In this document: piece after piece, positions 9,407-19,000 of the stretch
How positions within the stretch are numbered: position 1 is the stretch's first letter
How the letters are laid out: each line of letters begins with the position of its first letter
Source: a virus
Strand: one strand, 5' to 3'
IMG/VR virus record: IMGVR_UViG_3300031758_000151
Location: 1 to 43,483 of that record
DNA length: 43,483 nucleotides
The notes under the pieces: generated by a model
The model's input: only the letters and a program-made list of their open reading frames with translations
Databases searched by the model: none
Told to the model about the DNA's origin: nothing
Made by a program: the position numbers and the translations under genes

Positions 9407-10198
9407 ATGAAGTACACACTAACATACAACAAGAACGTAGAGGGATGGACATCATTCTTTTCATACCACCCAGAGATGATGGTAGGTATGAACGGAGCGT
9501 TCTATTCCTTTAAGGGAGGTGAGCTGTACAAGCACAACACCAATGTAAACAGGAACACGTTCTACCAGGACTGGTGGGATAGGGTTGATTTTCCAATAGT
9601 TCCTTCACCAAATGCGTTTGAACCATCTAAGGTAACGTCTGTGTTTAATAAGGAGCCTCTGACTATCAAGAACTTCAAGACTATTGCCACCTATGGGAAT
9701 AGCCCCTGGAGCTGCTCTGTCATAACAGACCTCTCTACTGGAGAGATAGACTCAAGTTACTTTGTAGAGAAGGAGGGGAACTGGTTCGCATATATCCGTA
9801 GCCTATCAGGCGATGATAACTTAAAACTTAGATCTGCTCAGGGTGTAGGATCGGTAGACACTGTGGATGATCCAGGGACTGCTACTACCGTCTTAAACTT
9901 CACGTTTAACATAGGAACAATAGTAAGTATTGGCGACTTGGCGTACAGAAATGATGCTGGAACTATAGAGTTTATAGGTGCTATTACAGCATTTACGAAC
10001 ACGTCTATAACAATAAATAACACGCCTCCTTTAGCTAACGCAGTGAGTAACGGAGACTACATACTGTACATAAAGAACAGCGTGGCTGAATCTTACGGTG
10101 CACGTGGATACTATATGCAGTACGAGCTGGAGAATGGATCGAAAGATAGAGTTGAACTATTCTCAGTTAAATCAAACGTATTTAAAAGTTATCCTTAA
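9407..10198 (+). CDS. Tail protein, companion of the nozzle
   Basis: This 263-aa protein follows the nozzle gene by 6 nt. Its N-terminus (KNVEGWTSFFSYHPEMMVGM, about residues 9-28) and AFYSFKGGELYKHN resemble a beta-propeller blade, as in the nozzle. The motif is a common opening for a protein that follows the nozzle gene in Bacteroidota podoviruses. Residues about 150-225 look like a small inserted beta domain. The C-terminus has YGARGYYMQYELENGSK before the end. It is probably part of the distal tail. No enzyme motif is visible. It ends just before a new promoter, so it closes this transcription unit. Confidence 0.65.
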   Translation: MKYTLTYNKNVEGWTSFFSYHPEMMVGMNGAFYSFKGGELYKHNTNVNRNTFYQDWWDRVDFPIVPSPNAFEPSKVTSVFNKEPLTIKNFKTIATYGNSPWSCSVITDLSTGEIDSSYFVEKEGNWFAYIRSLSGDDNLKLRSAQGVGSVDTVDDPGTATTVLNFTFNIGTIVSIGDLAYRNDAGTIEFIGAITAFTNTSITINNTPPLANAVSNGDYILYIKNSVAESYGARGYYMQYELENGSKDRVELFSVKSNVFKSYP

Positions 10199-10204
10199 AA
10201 TTAT

Positions 10205-10212
10205 TATCTTTG
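10205..10212 (+). promoter_or_regulatory. Late promoter giving a near-leaderless mRNA
   Basis: TATCTTTG is followed by CATA and then the ATG at 10217. With the usual start site 3-7 nt past the TTTG, the mRNA would begin at or within a few bases of the start codon. The flank AAAATTATTATCTTTGCA closely matches the site at 43142. Confidence 0.72.
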
Positions 10213-10216
10213 CATA

Positions 10217-10612
10217 ATGCATCAGTGTAGATTAGAAAATAAAGTTGATTTTTATAATACATTATGTATGTGGTGGGATGAATGGAATTTTCCACACGTG
10301 TCATACACATCGCTACCTGATAGAATGTTTGTGGTTAGTATGGACGGTATAGATTTATATGCTATACCAGTATATGTAGGGGACTCAGATATTTGCTTAA
10401 TGGGGTTTGTTACAGGTAATAAAAAAAGTACAAAGGAATTAAGATCTGGAGCGTTAAATATTCTTAACAAGTATATTGAAGAGGTTATGAAGCGTGACGG
10501 ATATAGAATAATTATGACAGTTACTGGCACTCCAGTTTTAAAAAAAATGTTTTCAGATGAAGACTACATAATGTCAGGAAAAGATTATAACGAATATATA
10601 AAAGTATTATAA
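10217..10612 (+). CDS. GNAT-like protein at the T7 gp13 position
   Basis: This 131-aa protein has the order of a small GNAT-type fold: an N-terminal helix (VDFYNTLCMWWDEW), then strands DLYAIPVYVGD and ICLMGFVTGN, a helix ALNILNKYIEEVMKRDG, and a strand RIIMTVTG. The canonical acetyl-CoA loop (Q/RxxGxG/A) is not clear, so catalysis is doubtful. It is the first gene of the ejection-protein unit, the place held in T7-like phages by gp13 (138 aa). The start is fixed by the promoter 5 nt upstream. A role in virion assembly is more likely than metabolism. An active acetyltransferase remains possible. Confidence 0.55.
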   Translation: MHQCRLENKVDFYNTLCMWWDEWNFPHVSYTSLPDRMFVVSMDGIDLYAIPVYVGDSDICLMGFVTGNKKSTKELRSGALNILNKYIEEVMKRDGYRIIMTVTGTPVLKKMFSDEDYIMSGKDYNEYIKVL

Positions 10613-10613
10613 T

Positions 10614-11447
10614 ATGTCAAAAGAAGCTGCGGCAGTTACATCGCCAAGTTCAAGTTTTACAGCTGCTGCTCTACCAAGCAGCATAGGATTTACTCCTGAC
10701 GCAGCAGGTACTGCTCAAGGATTATTAGGAGGTGCAGGAGATCTTACTGAAGGTGCAACAGGATTATCTAAAGCCCTTGGTTTTTTACCATTAGGTCTGT
10801 CAGGTGTTTCAACACTTTTATCTATGTCTGAGGCTGGAAAGGCTGCTGACGCACAGAGAGCTGCGAAAAGAGCTTCAGATAAAGCATTAATTGAAATGAA
10901 AAGACTACAGGAGCAGAATTTCTACGAGGCTCTAAGAGTGCCTACAGAGGCTTATGATAGACAGTTTAGAGAGAGTACTGCTGCTGGTTCAGAAGCAATA
11001 AATGCTTTAGCTCAGGATCAACGATCGTTAATTGGAGGTGCTCAAGGTGTTCAAGAGGCTACAATAGAAGGTCAAGCAAAGACTAGAGAGGCTCTAGCTG
11101 ATAGACTATATAACTTAGATGTTATGAAGGCTCAAGCTGCTACACAGCAGGCGGATGACTTGTCTAAGATTGCTGCGGAAGAGGCTAAGGGAGCTCAGAT
11201 CGCTGCTATGGCTGCCGAGAAGGCTAAGATAGGACAGCAACAAGCTATGCTACAGGGGGCAGGAGGGATTTTAACTCAGGGTGTTTCTCAGATAGGAACT
11301 TACGGAGGACTTGCTGGAATGGAAGATAAACTTCAAGGATTATTAGGAGGGACTTCATTTGCAAAACCATCCTCTCAATCTACTCAGGGGATAGATCCTA
11401 AGATGATTCAAGCATTTATGCAACTTATGAGCCAACAAAAAGTATAA
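10614..11447 (+). CDS. Small internal virion (ejection) protein, gp14-like
   Basis: This 277-aa protein is rich in Ala and Gly. After a disordered start it has an apolar segment (about residues 38-68, GLSKALGFLPLGLSGVSTLL) that could insert in a membrane. A long coiled-coil-prone helical region follows (about 75-210: AGKAADAQRAAKRASDKAL, TREALADRLYNLDVMKAQAA), then a Gly/Gln-rich tail. The pattern and the place before a mid-size and a giant protein match T7 gp14, which leaves the head during DNA ejection and helps span the envelope. The gene starts 1 nt after the previous stop, so translation is probably coupled. Confidence 0.68.
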   Translation: MSKEAAAVTSPSSSFTAAALPSSIGFTPDAAGTAQGLLGGAGDLTEGATGLSKALGFLPLGLSGVSTLLSMSEAGKAADAQRAAKRASDKALIEMKRLQEQNFYEALRVPTEAYDRQFRESTAAGSEAINALAQDQRSLIGGAQGVQEATIEGQAKTREALADRLYNLDVMKAQAATQQADDLSKIAAEEAKGAQIAAMAAEKAKIGQQQAMLQGAGGILTQGVSQIGTYGGLAGMEDKLQGLLGGTSFAKPSSQSTQGIDPKMIQAFMQLMSQQKV

Positions 11448-11450
11448 TCT

Positions 11451-12998
11451 ATGTCAAATTATTATCAATATCAGAATCCAGCTGAAATAGGTGCAGCTCC
11501 AACGCTTGATTGGGGTACTGTAATCAGCAACGTAAACCAGAACCTAAAGGCTCAAGAACAGCAGCGTTACGAGAATAGAGAGGCTGACAAGAAGCTTACC
11601 AACGATATCCTTACAAAGGCTAACGAGATTACTGCTAGTAGTGATCCTAACTTAGGAGCTATTATGCAGAAGTCTGCTGATCTAATTAAATTTAATAATT
11701 TTGAAAGATATAAATTACTTAAAGAAGGAAAAATAGGTAGATCTGATTTTGCTATATTCGGTCAAAATACAAAATCAAGTATAGCTCAGTTAGATAGTTT
11801 TGTAAAAAATTGGAATCCAATATATACACAAGCGATTGATTTAAGAAAGAAAGGGCTTACAACAGACTTAGCAAACGCTGTACAAGATGTGGTAGGTGGG
11901 TTTCAAAATTTTAGAGATAAAAAGTTAATTCAAGGAAATGATGGTTTTCTTAATACGGCTTTGATAGATCCTAATACAGGTAAACCGTACGATAGCTCTT
12001 TAGGAATTATTACTACGCAGACTTTGGCTAATGTACAAAATTATACTGATTTAAGAATGAATCTTCAAGACGAGGCTAATAAGTATGCTAAGGATATGAA
12101 GCCTTTTATTACTGTATATATGAAAGATGGAGTAAGAACACTTGAAACTCCAAAGCAAGAAGACAATACAGACTATGCTAATTTTTTAGATAATGCGTTT
12201 AATGGAGTTGCTGTAAACAATAATAAAATTTCTGACATACTTACCACGTATGGAGATTATAAAACAGATTTGACTTTAACAGATTCAGATAATGCCTCTA
12301 AAAAAATTACAGCAAAACAAAGTAACGGAACTTTTATTGCTGATATCACTCCAGAGATGCGTGAAGAGGCTAAGAAAATATTTGAAAGACAGTTACTATC
12401 TCAAGTTAAATACGAAGAGACTCCAAGAGCTGAGTTTGCTCCTAGAGAACCTATAGAACCTAAAAAAACACCTCCGCCACCAGCTTTTGGAGAGGTTGCT
12501 TTTATTAATAAAACTTCATCAACTGGTAAAAAATATACTTCAGGAGTATCTCAATCTGTTGGTAATGTATCATTTTCTGGAGGAAAAGGAATTGAACACG
12601 TTGTTCAAAAAATAGGTTATGAAGTAGATCCTAAAACAAAAAAAGGAAGTTTATTTTTACAAGGATATACTATAACAGGTAAGGAATCTAGTGAAGGATT
12701 TATAGATGAGACTAGTAAAAACGTTGTTAGAAAAGATATTTGGGGTAATGTTATTAAGTATAAAACAGATGAGTTAGGGAAAAAGGTTCCTGTTAAGACA
12801 AATAAAATTACAGCAGATAAGAATAGAGATATTGTTTCTATGTATGTAAGTCAAATACCAAATCCATCAACTGGACAACCATTTAACAGTATAGAAGAAG
12901 CTGAACAATATTATGCTGGTACTTTAGAACAAGGAATTGCTAAAGCTAGAGGAGGTTCTAATGTAAATAATAACGATCGGTTAAATTTAGGTATATAA
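11451..12998 (+). CDS. Internal virion protein, gp15-like position
   Basis: This 515-aa protein lies between the small ejection protein and the giant protein, the place of T7 gp15. The N-terminal third is helical and charged (QNLKAQEQQRYENREADKKL near residues 30-49) and could form an internal core or tube. The middle has mixed strands (about 200-290). Residues about 325-345 are Pro-rich (EPIEPKKTPPPPAF). The C-terminal third is beta-rich and basic. There is no catalytic motif. Codon use changes near 11690: the first part is GC-richer and what follows is AT-rich, which hints at mosaic ancestry. Function is inferred from position and size only. Confidence 0.6.
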   Translation: MSNYYQYQNPAEIGAAPTLDWGTVISNVNQNLKAQEQQRYENREADKKLTNDILTKANEITASSDPNLGAIMQKSADLIKFNNFERYKLLKEGKIGRSDFAIFGQNTKSSIAQLDSFVKNWNPIYTQAIDLRKKGLTTDLANAVQDVVGGFQNFRDKKLIQGNDGFLNTALIDPNTGKPYDSSLGIITTQTLANVQNYTDLRMNLQDEANKYAKDMKPFITVYMKDGVRTLETPKQEDNTDYANFLDNAFNGVAVNNNKISDILTTYGDYKTDLTLTDSDNASKKITAKQSNGTFIADITPEMREEAKKIFERQLLSQVKYEETPRAEFAPREPIEPKKTPPPPAFGEVAFINKTSSTGKKYTSGVSQSVGNVSFSGGKGIEHVVQKIGYEVDPKTKKGSLFLQGYTITGKESSEGFIDETSKNVVRKDIWGNVIKYKTDELGKKVPVKTNKITADKNRDIVSMYVSQIPNPSTGQPFNSIEEAEQYYAGTLEQGIAKARGGSNVNNNDRLNLGI

Positions 12999-13005
12999 TA
13001 ATATT

Positions 13006-16000
13006 ATGGAAGAAACTCAAGATCCACCATTAACACCCCAACAATTTTCAGCAAAAATTAAAGCTAAATATCCTGAATATAAAGATGTTGACGATATTGT
13101 TTTAGCTAAAAAAATTATTGAAAAATATCCAGAATACGCAAAAAAAGTGTCTTTTGGTGAAGTAAAAAAAAAAGTGTCTTCAGTATCCACTCCACAAGAA
13201 GCTGCTGGGGTATCTCCTACGAGAACTACCACTCCAGGTACTTCATCGGATACAGAGCCACCAACAAGAGCGCAGGCTTCGGGTGGTTTAGGTGGTCAAA
13301 CAGGTAATCCTTTTCAAAGCATTGATCCATTTGGAGGTAAAGGTGTAATTGGAGCTATAATTAGTGAACAACAGAAGACTGCAACATTACCTTCATATTC
13401 TTTAAGAGATAAACTATATCCTGGAGAAGATGAATATTTTAAAGAAAATCCTCACGTAAGAGGTATGGCTACTGAAGATAACAAGGTTATTATTAATCCA
13501 TACTCTGGATTAACTGATCAACAAAAACAAGGTATTATAATAAATGAGTCAGCTAGACTTGCAATGCGTAATGGATATCCAAGACCAACATTTGAATTAA
13601 CTCCTGAGCAAAAACAATCTTTTAAAAATTATTCTTCAAATATACAAGATCAGAGAGAAACTATTGTAGGTAGAATTTTATCTGGCGATCCAAGTGCAGG
13701 TAATGTTACTCCAGAACAAAAAAAATATGCCGAAGGTCTAAGAGGTATTATGAATCTTAATAATGAGCCACCAACAAGAGCGCAGGCTTCGGGTGGTTTA
13801 GGTGGTCAAACAGGTAATCCTTTTCAAAGCATTGATCCATTTGGAGGTAAAGGTGTAATTGGAGCTATAATTAGTGAACAACAGAAGACTGCAACATTAC
13901 CTACAAAAAAAGCAGCACCTGCTGTAACTAAAAAAGTTGAACCTCCTAAAGAAGAAGATTACTTTACAGGAGGTTTTGGTAATTTTTTAAGAGGGGTTGA
14001 CAAAATAGTTCCTATAGGAATTGGAGACTTCGTAGACGATATGGCTCGTAGTGTTTCGGCAGGATATAGACAAGGCACTCTTGCTGAAGCTGCAGATAAA
14101 TTATTACTTAAAGGACACAAAGCTACTCCTGAACAAATACAAAAATTCATTGACGCAAATAAAGACGCTCAACAGATGAAGCCTTCTGATGAGATGCAGG
14201 ATTATACTAAAACATACGAAGAAGAAGGAAAAGGTTTCTGGGGAGTTGTAAAAGGGATATTTAAAAATCCAACAGTAGTAGCTGAATTAATAACAAGCTC
14301 ATTAGTTGGAATGGCTACTAATAAGGACGCACTTTTATCAGGTGCTGCGACTATTGGTGCTGGAGCTACTATTGGAGCAACAACAGGGGCAAGTGCAGGC
14401 ACTGTAACTCTTCCTGTTGTAGGAACTGTTGGTGGAGCAGCTGCAGGTGCAATAGCAGGAGCAGAGGCTTCAATTCCTTATGCGTTTGGTGTAGCTAGTT
14501 CAGTAGTTGAGGCAGGATCTACATTTGGAGAATTACTTGCAGAGGAGCTTAAGGGAGAAGATATGACCAAAGAGAATGTAAGAGCTATACTTGAAAATCC
14601 AGAAAAATTAAATTCAATTAGAAATAAAGCTATTGCAAGAGGTGTTATAATAGGTACTGTTGACGCACTTACAGGTAAATTAGCTTCTAGTGTTGGTGCT
14701 AAAGTAATGACTAAATCAGCTGCTAAATCAGCAACTGGAGCAGTGACTAAAGGAGCTGTAGTACGTGCAACAGCTGCTGGTGCTGGAGTAGAGTCTGTTG
14801 GAGGTTCTTTAGGAGAGGCTACAGCAAGAGGTGCGGTAGGACAGGAAATGGACGTATCTGAAATAGCACTTGAAGGAATTGCTGAGTTACCAGGTGGTGT
14901 AAGATCAACTATTCAAGCAAGACTTGCTAGACCTTCGTATAGAGTTAATGGAGAGAAAGTTGATGCTGATCAAATAGACGAGTTAATAAATACGATGACT
15001 CCTGAGCAGTTAGCTGCTACAGATTTTAAAATAAAGAACGACTACACTGGTAAAGAATTTAAAATACAAGATAAGATTGTAACAAATTCAATCAAACAAG
15101 ATGTTAAAAAAGCCAATCCTGATTTAAACGAGCCTAGTCTTAATGCTATCACTCAGTTAGAAAAGGAGTTGCAAGGTTTAGAAGGAAATAAAACACAGAC
15201 TGGAAAGGATAAGGCTGCCGCTCTTAGAACGCAGATAAAAAATATTCAAGAAAATCAAATTCAGGAGGAAGCTGTTGTTGAAACTGAAAAGGCAGAAGGT
15301 ATGAGTGTGAAAGCTCCTGAGACTATTGATAATCTTCCATTAAAAGAACAAGATAGATTAAAACGTGATGCATTAACTCAGTTGACTAAGGAGTTAAATC
15401 CTGAGGGTAAAGAAAATATTGTAATAAGTAATGAACAAATAACCAAAAGAGCTTTTGAAATTTACTCAAAAGAAGTTGAGAATATGATTGTGAAAGCTCC
15501 TGAGAAGAATGTGTTTTACTATTACGAGGCAAAGGGAGAGAAAGCGCCTACTGAAGTTCCAGCTGGATACACTTCTATGAAGAGAGTAGAGAACAGTGAG
15601 GAGGTTAAGCTGTGGAAGGTTCAGAAGCCTACTGAGGTTACTCCTGCCGAGGCTAAGAAAGCGTTAGAAGAAGTTAAGCCTGCTGAAGTAATTGAAGAAA
15701 AAATAGATACTAGACCTATTGCAGAGAGACAAGCTGAAACAGAAGCTAAAATAAAAAATAAAAATTTATTTATAGGGGTAGGAGATTTTTCTAAACAACT
15801 TGGGGATAGTGATAAAGCAGCAGTTCCTATATCTCGTGGAGAAAACAAGGGTATTGAGATTGTTGAATATTCACATCCAGATACAGGTAGTGTTGATGTA
15901 ATTGCAACAGGAAAGACAGATAATGATTTTGTTGGGTTTTATCGTCTTTACGAAAACGGCAAACCTACTAACAAATGGAGTTCTAAGTTTGAAAATCAGT

Positions 16001-19000
16001 CAAGAAATAAAGAGGATTTTAAAACAATGATTTCAGGTGTTCAAAAGTTATTACCTGAAGGACACGAATACACTGAAAAAACATCTATTTCTACCGACGG
16101 TTTAAGAGTTTGGAAACAACAATTAGACAGAGGATATGAATTACAATATGACGAAAAAGGAAATATATTAACAAATACTGTAGCTATAAATGGAGACGCT
16201 ATAGTTAACGAATTAGGAGTTGATGTTAATAAAGGTAATTTTGAAAATATAAAAATAACAAAAGATCAATTTGAAACAGTTAAAAAAGCTCTACTTCCAT
16301 ATTTAGAAAATTTAGGTTTAAACGAAAGTAATATAAGGTATTCAGGAGAAAAAGTAAATATACCAGGAGTTAAGGCAAGTGTACAAATAGACCTTCCTGT
16401 TTTAAGAAAAACAAAACCTATTGAAGTAAAAGAAATAGTTGCTCCTAAGGAAGATTTAACTGCTGGTAAAGGATTGTTTTCAGAGCCTGTAGAGCACGTA
16501 ATAAAGACAGCAGAGGGTTATAAAAAATCTAAAGGAATAACTGTTGATGCTGGAGAAAGAATAACAGATATAGACGTAGAGAATTCTAAGAAAATAGCTG
16601 ACGCTTATGATAAGATGGAGAGTAATCCAAATGATCCTGAGGTTAAAGCCGCATATAATGCAATGGCTAATGAAACTATGGATCAGTTCAAATATCTAAT
16701 AGATAATGGATACACTGTTGAATTGTATGACGGAAAAACTGAACCTTATAAAAACTCTGAAGAAATGCTTAAGGATCTTAGAGATAATAAGCACTTATAT
16801 GTTTTTTCAACTGAGGAAGGATTTGGAGATACACCTATAACTGAAAAAGACAGACAAGAAAATCCTTTATTAAAAGATAGTGGTTTTACAGATAAGAATG
16901 GTAAGAAACTATTAATTAATGATGCCTTTAGATTTGTTCACGATATTTTTGGACACGGAGAAAGAGGTAATTCATTTGGAGCTAAAGGTGAAGAAAATGC
17001 TTGGGATGTTCACTCAAGAATGTATTCTCCAGAAGCAAGAAGAGCTATGACTACTGAAACAAGAGGTCAAAACTCTTGGGTTAATTTTAATAAAGGGATG
17101 CGTAATGAAGACGGATCCATTAAAAAGAAAGGTGATAAAGGATATTTATCTCCTACAGAAAGACCTTTTGCAGATCAAAAAATAGGATTACTTCCTGAGT
17201 GGGTAAGTAAATCAATTTATGAAACTGCACAAAAACCTACGGAGCCAACTAAAAAAAATACAGAGAAAGCAAAAGAGTTAGCTGACAAAGTAAGAAGTTT
17301 AGATTTACCTGATTGGCTTAAAGCTAATATTGAGGGTGGTAAAAAGCAAGGTGTTGATGCTGATACTATGAAAGAAGCATTAGCCAAGGCTATCGAAAAG
17401 ACTGGTGAGTTAATGGATAAAGGTATTGAGTTTGCTGAAGCTGTTAAGGAAGCTATTAACGATATAGTTAATTTATTAGGTGAAGATAAAAGAGCATCAA
17501 TAGAGAAAGACTTTGCTGATTATTATCAGTCTACTCAGAAGCCATTGGAAATGGAATCTAAAGGGTTAGATGTGATATCTAAAGGAGTTGCTAATATGGA
17601 TGACTTCTTTAATGAAATGTCTAAAGATAAGGATTTCAATTCCTTAACGGAAGAACAAAAGAAAGACCTATACTATAACTCTGTTAGTAAGTACTCAACA
17701 TCTCAAGCTGTTGATCAAGCTGCACAAGCTCCTAATTTAATAAACTTAAAGGATCAGTCTTGGCTTAAGAAATTTATACAGGCTTTTCAAAATAAAATGA
17801 TAAGAGTCAAAGATGTTCAAGAACAAATGGAAGGCGCTTTAGGTATAAAGATACTTAAGGAAGCTAATGTTGCCTTGAAGTTTGAGCTGTTAGTTGGAAA
17901 GACTATAAACATTATAGAGGATAAACAAAAAGAAATTTTTGATAAAAGCAATAAAAATTCTTGGGCTAATAGAGCTAAAAAAGACGGTGTAGATATTGAC
18001 CAGGTAGGTATGTATATGTATGCGTTGCACGCTGAAGAAAGAAACTTAGCTAATGCCACTGAAAGAGAAGAAAACTTTAAAAAAGAAGTAGACGCTTTAA
18101 ATGAAAAGATAAAGAATGCTGAAACTAAATCCTTAAAAACAAGGTACGAGAATGAGTTAAAGAAATTAATATCTGGACAAGGAAAGGTTAAATTACTTAA
18201 AGAGGCTGGTAGTGGTATGACGAATGAACAAGCTCAAGAAATTATAGATAATGTAGAGAAGTCTGGTAAAAAAGAATTATTTGATAAGTATGCAAAGGAG
18301 TTTAGAGAGAAGGTAATTAAACCTGCGCTTGATGACAAATTAAAGTATGGTCTTATAGATCAAGATTTATACGATAAATTACAGACTCAATATAAGAACT
18401 ATGTTCCTCTTCAAGTAGTTGAAAAGGCTATGACAAAAAGAGCTGGAGGAGCAGGAGCAGGAGCAAGTGTTAAAGGTAGAGATATATTTAAGGCTAAGGG
18501 TAGTGATTTATATAAATATACAGACAGATATAACCCTATATTTTCTTCTATGTTTGAGTATCAAAATACAGTAGCAAGAGGAGAAAGAAACCAAGCAGCA
18601 CAAGCGTTAATAAATCTTGCCGAACTTGATAAAAATAACGAAGTATTTGAGGTGCATAAACCTAAATACACAGCTATTCTAGATTCTAATGGTGATATAA
18701 AATATATGTTACCGACTACATCACAAAAACTAATTAATGATTCTGTAGAGTTAAAGGTAGATGGTAAGCCAGTTTATGTAGAGATTAAAGATAAGGCTAT
18801 GAGAGATGCTCTTCAAAGTCAAGGTATTCAAAGAGGTATAAGAGGTCTTTATGTAATAAATAGTTGGATAAGATCTACTGCTACATTAATGAACCCTAAC
18901 TTCTTGATTACAAACTTCTTAAGAGATTACCAGTCTGCATTAATAAATATCCAGTCAGAGATAAAAGACTTAGATATAAAAAATGTTACAGGACAGATAG

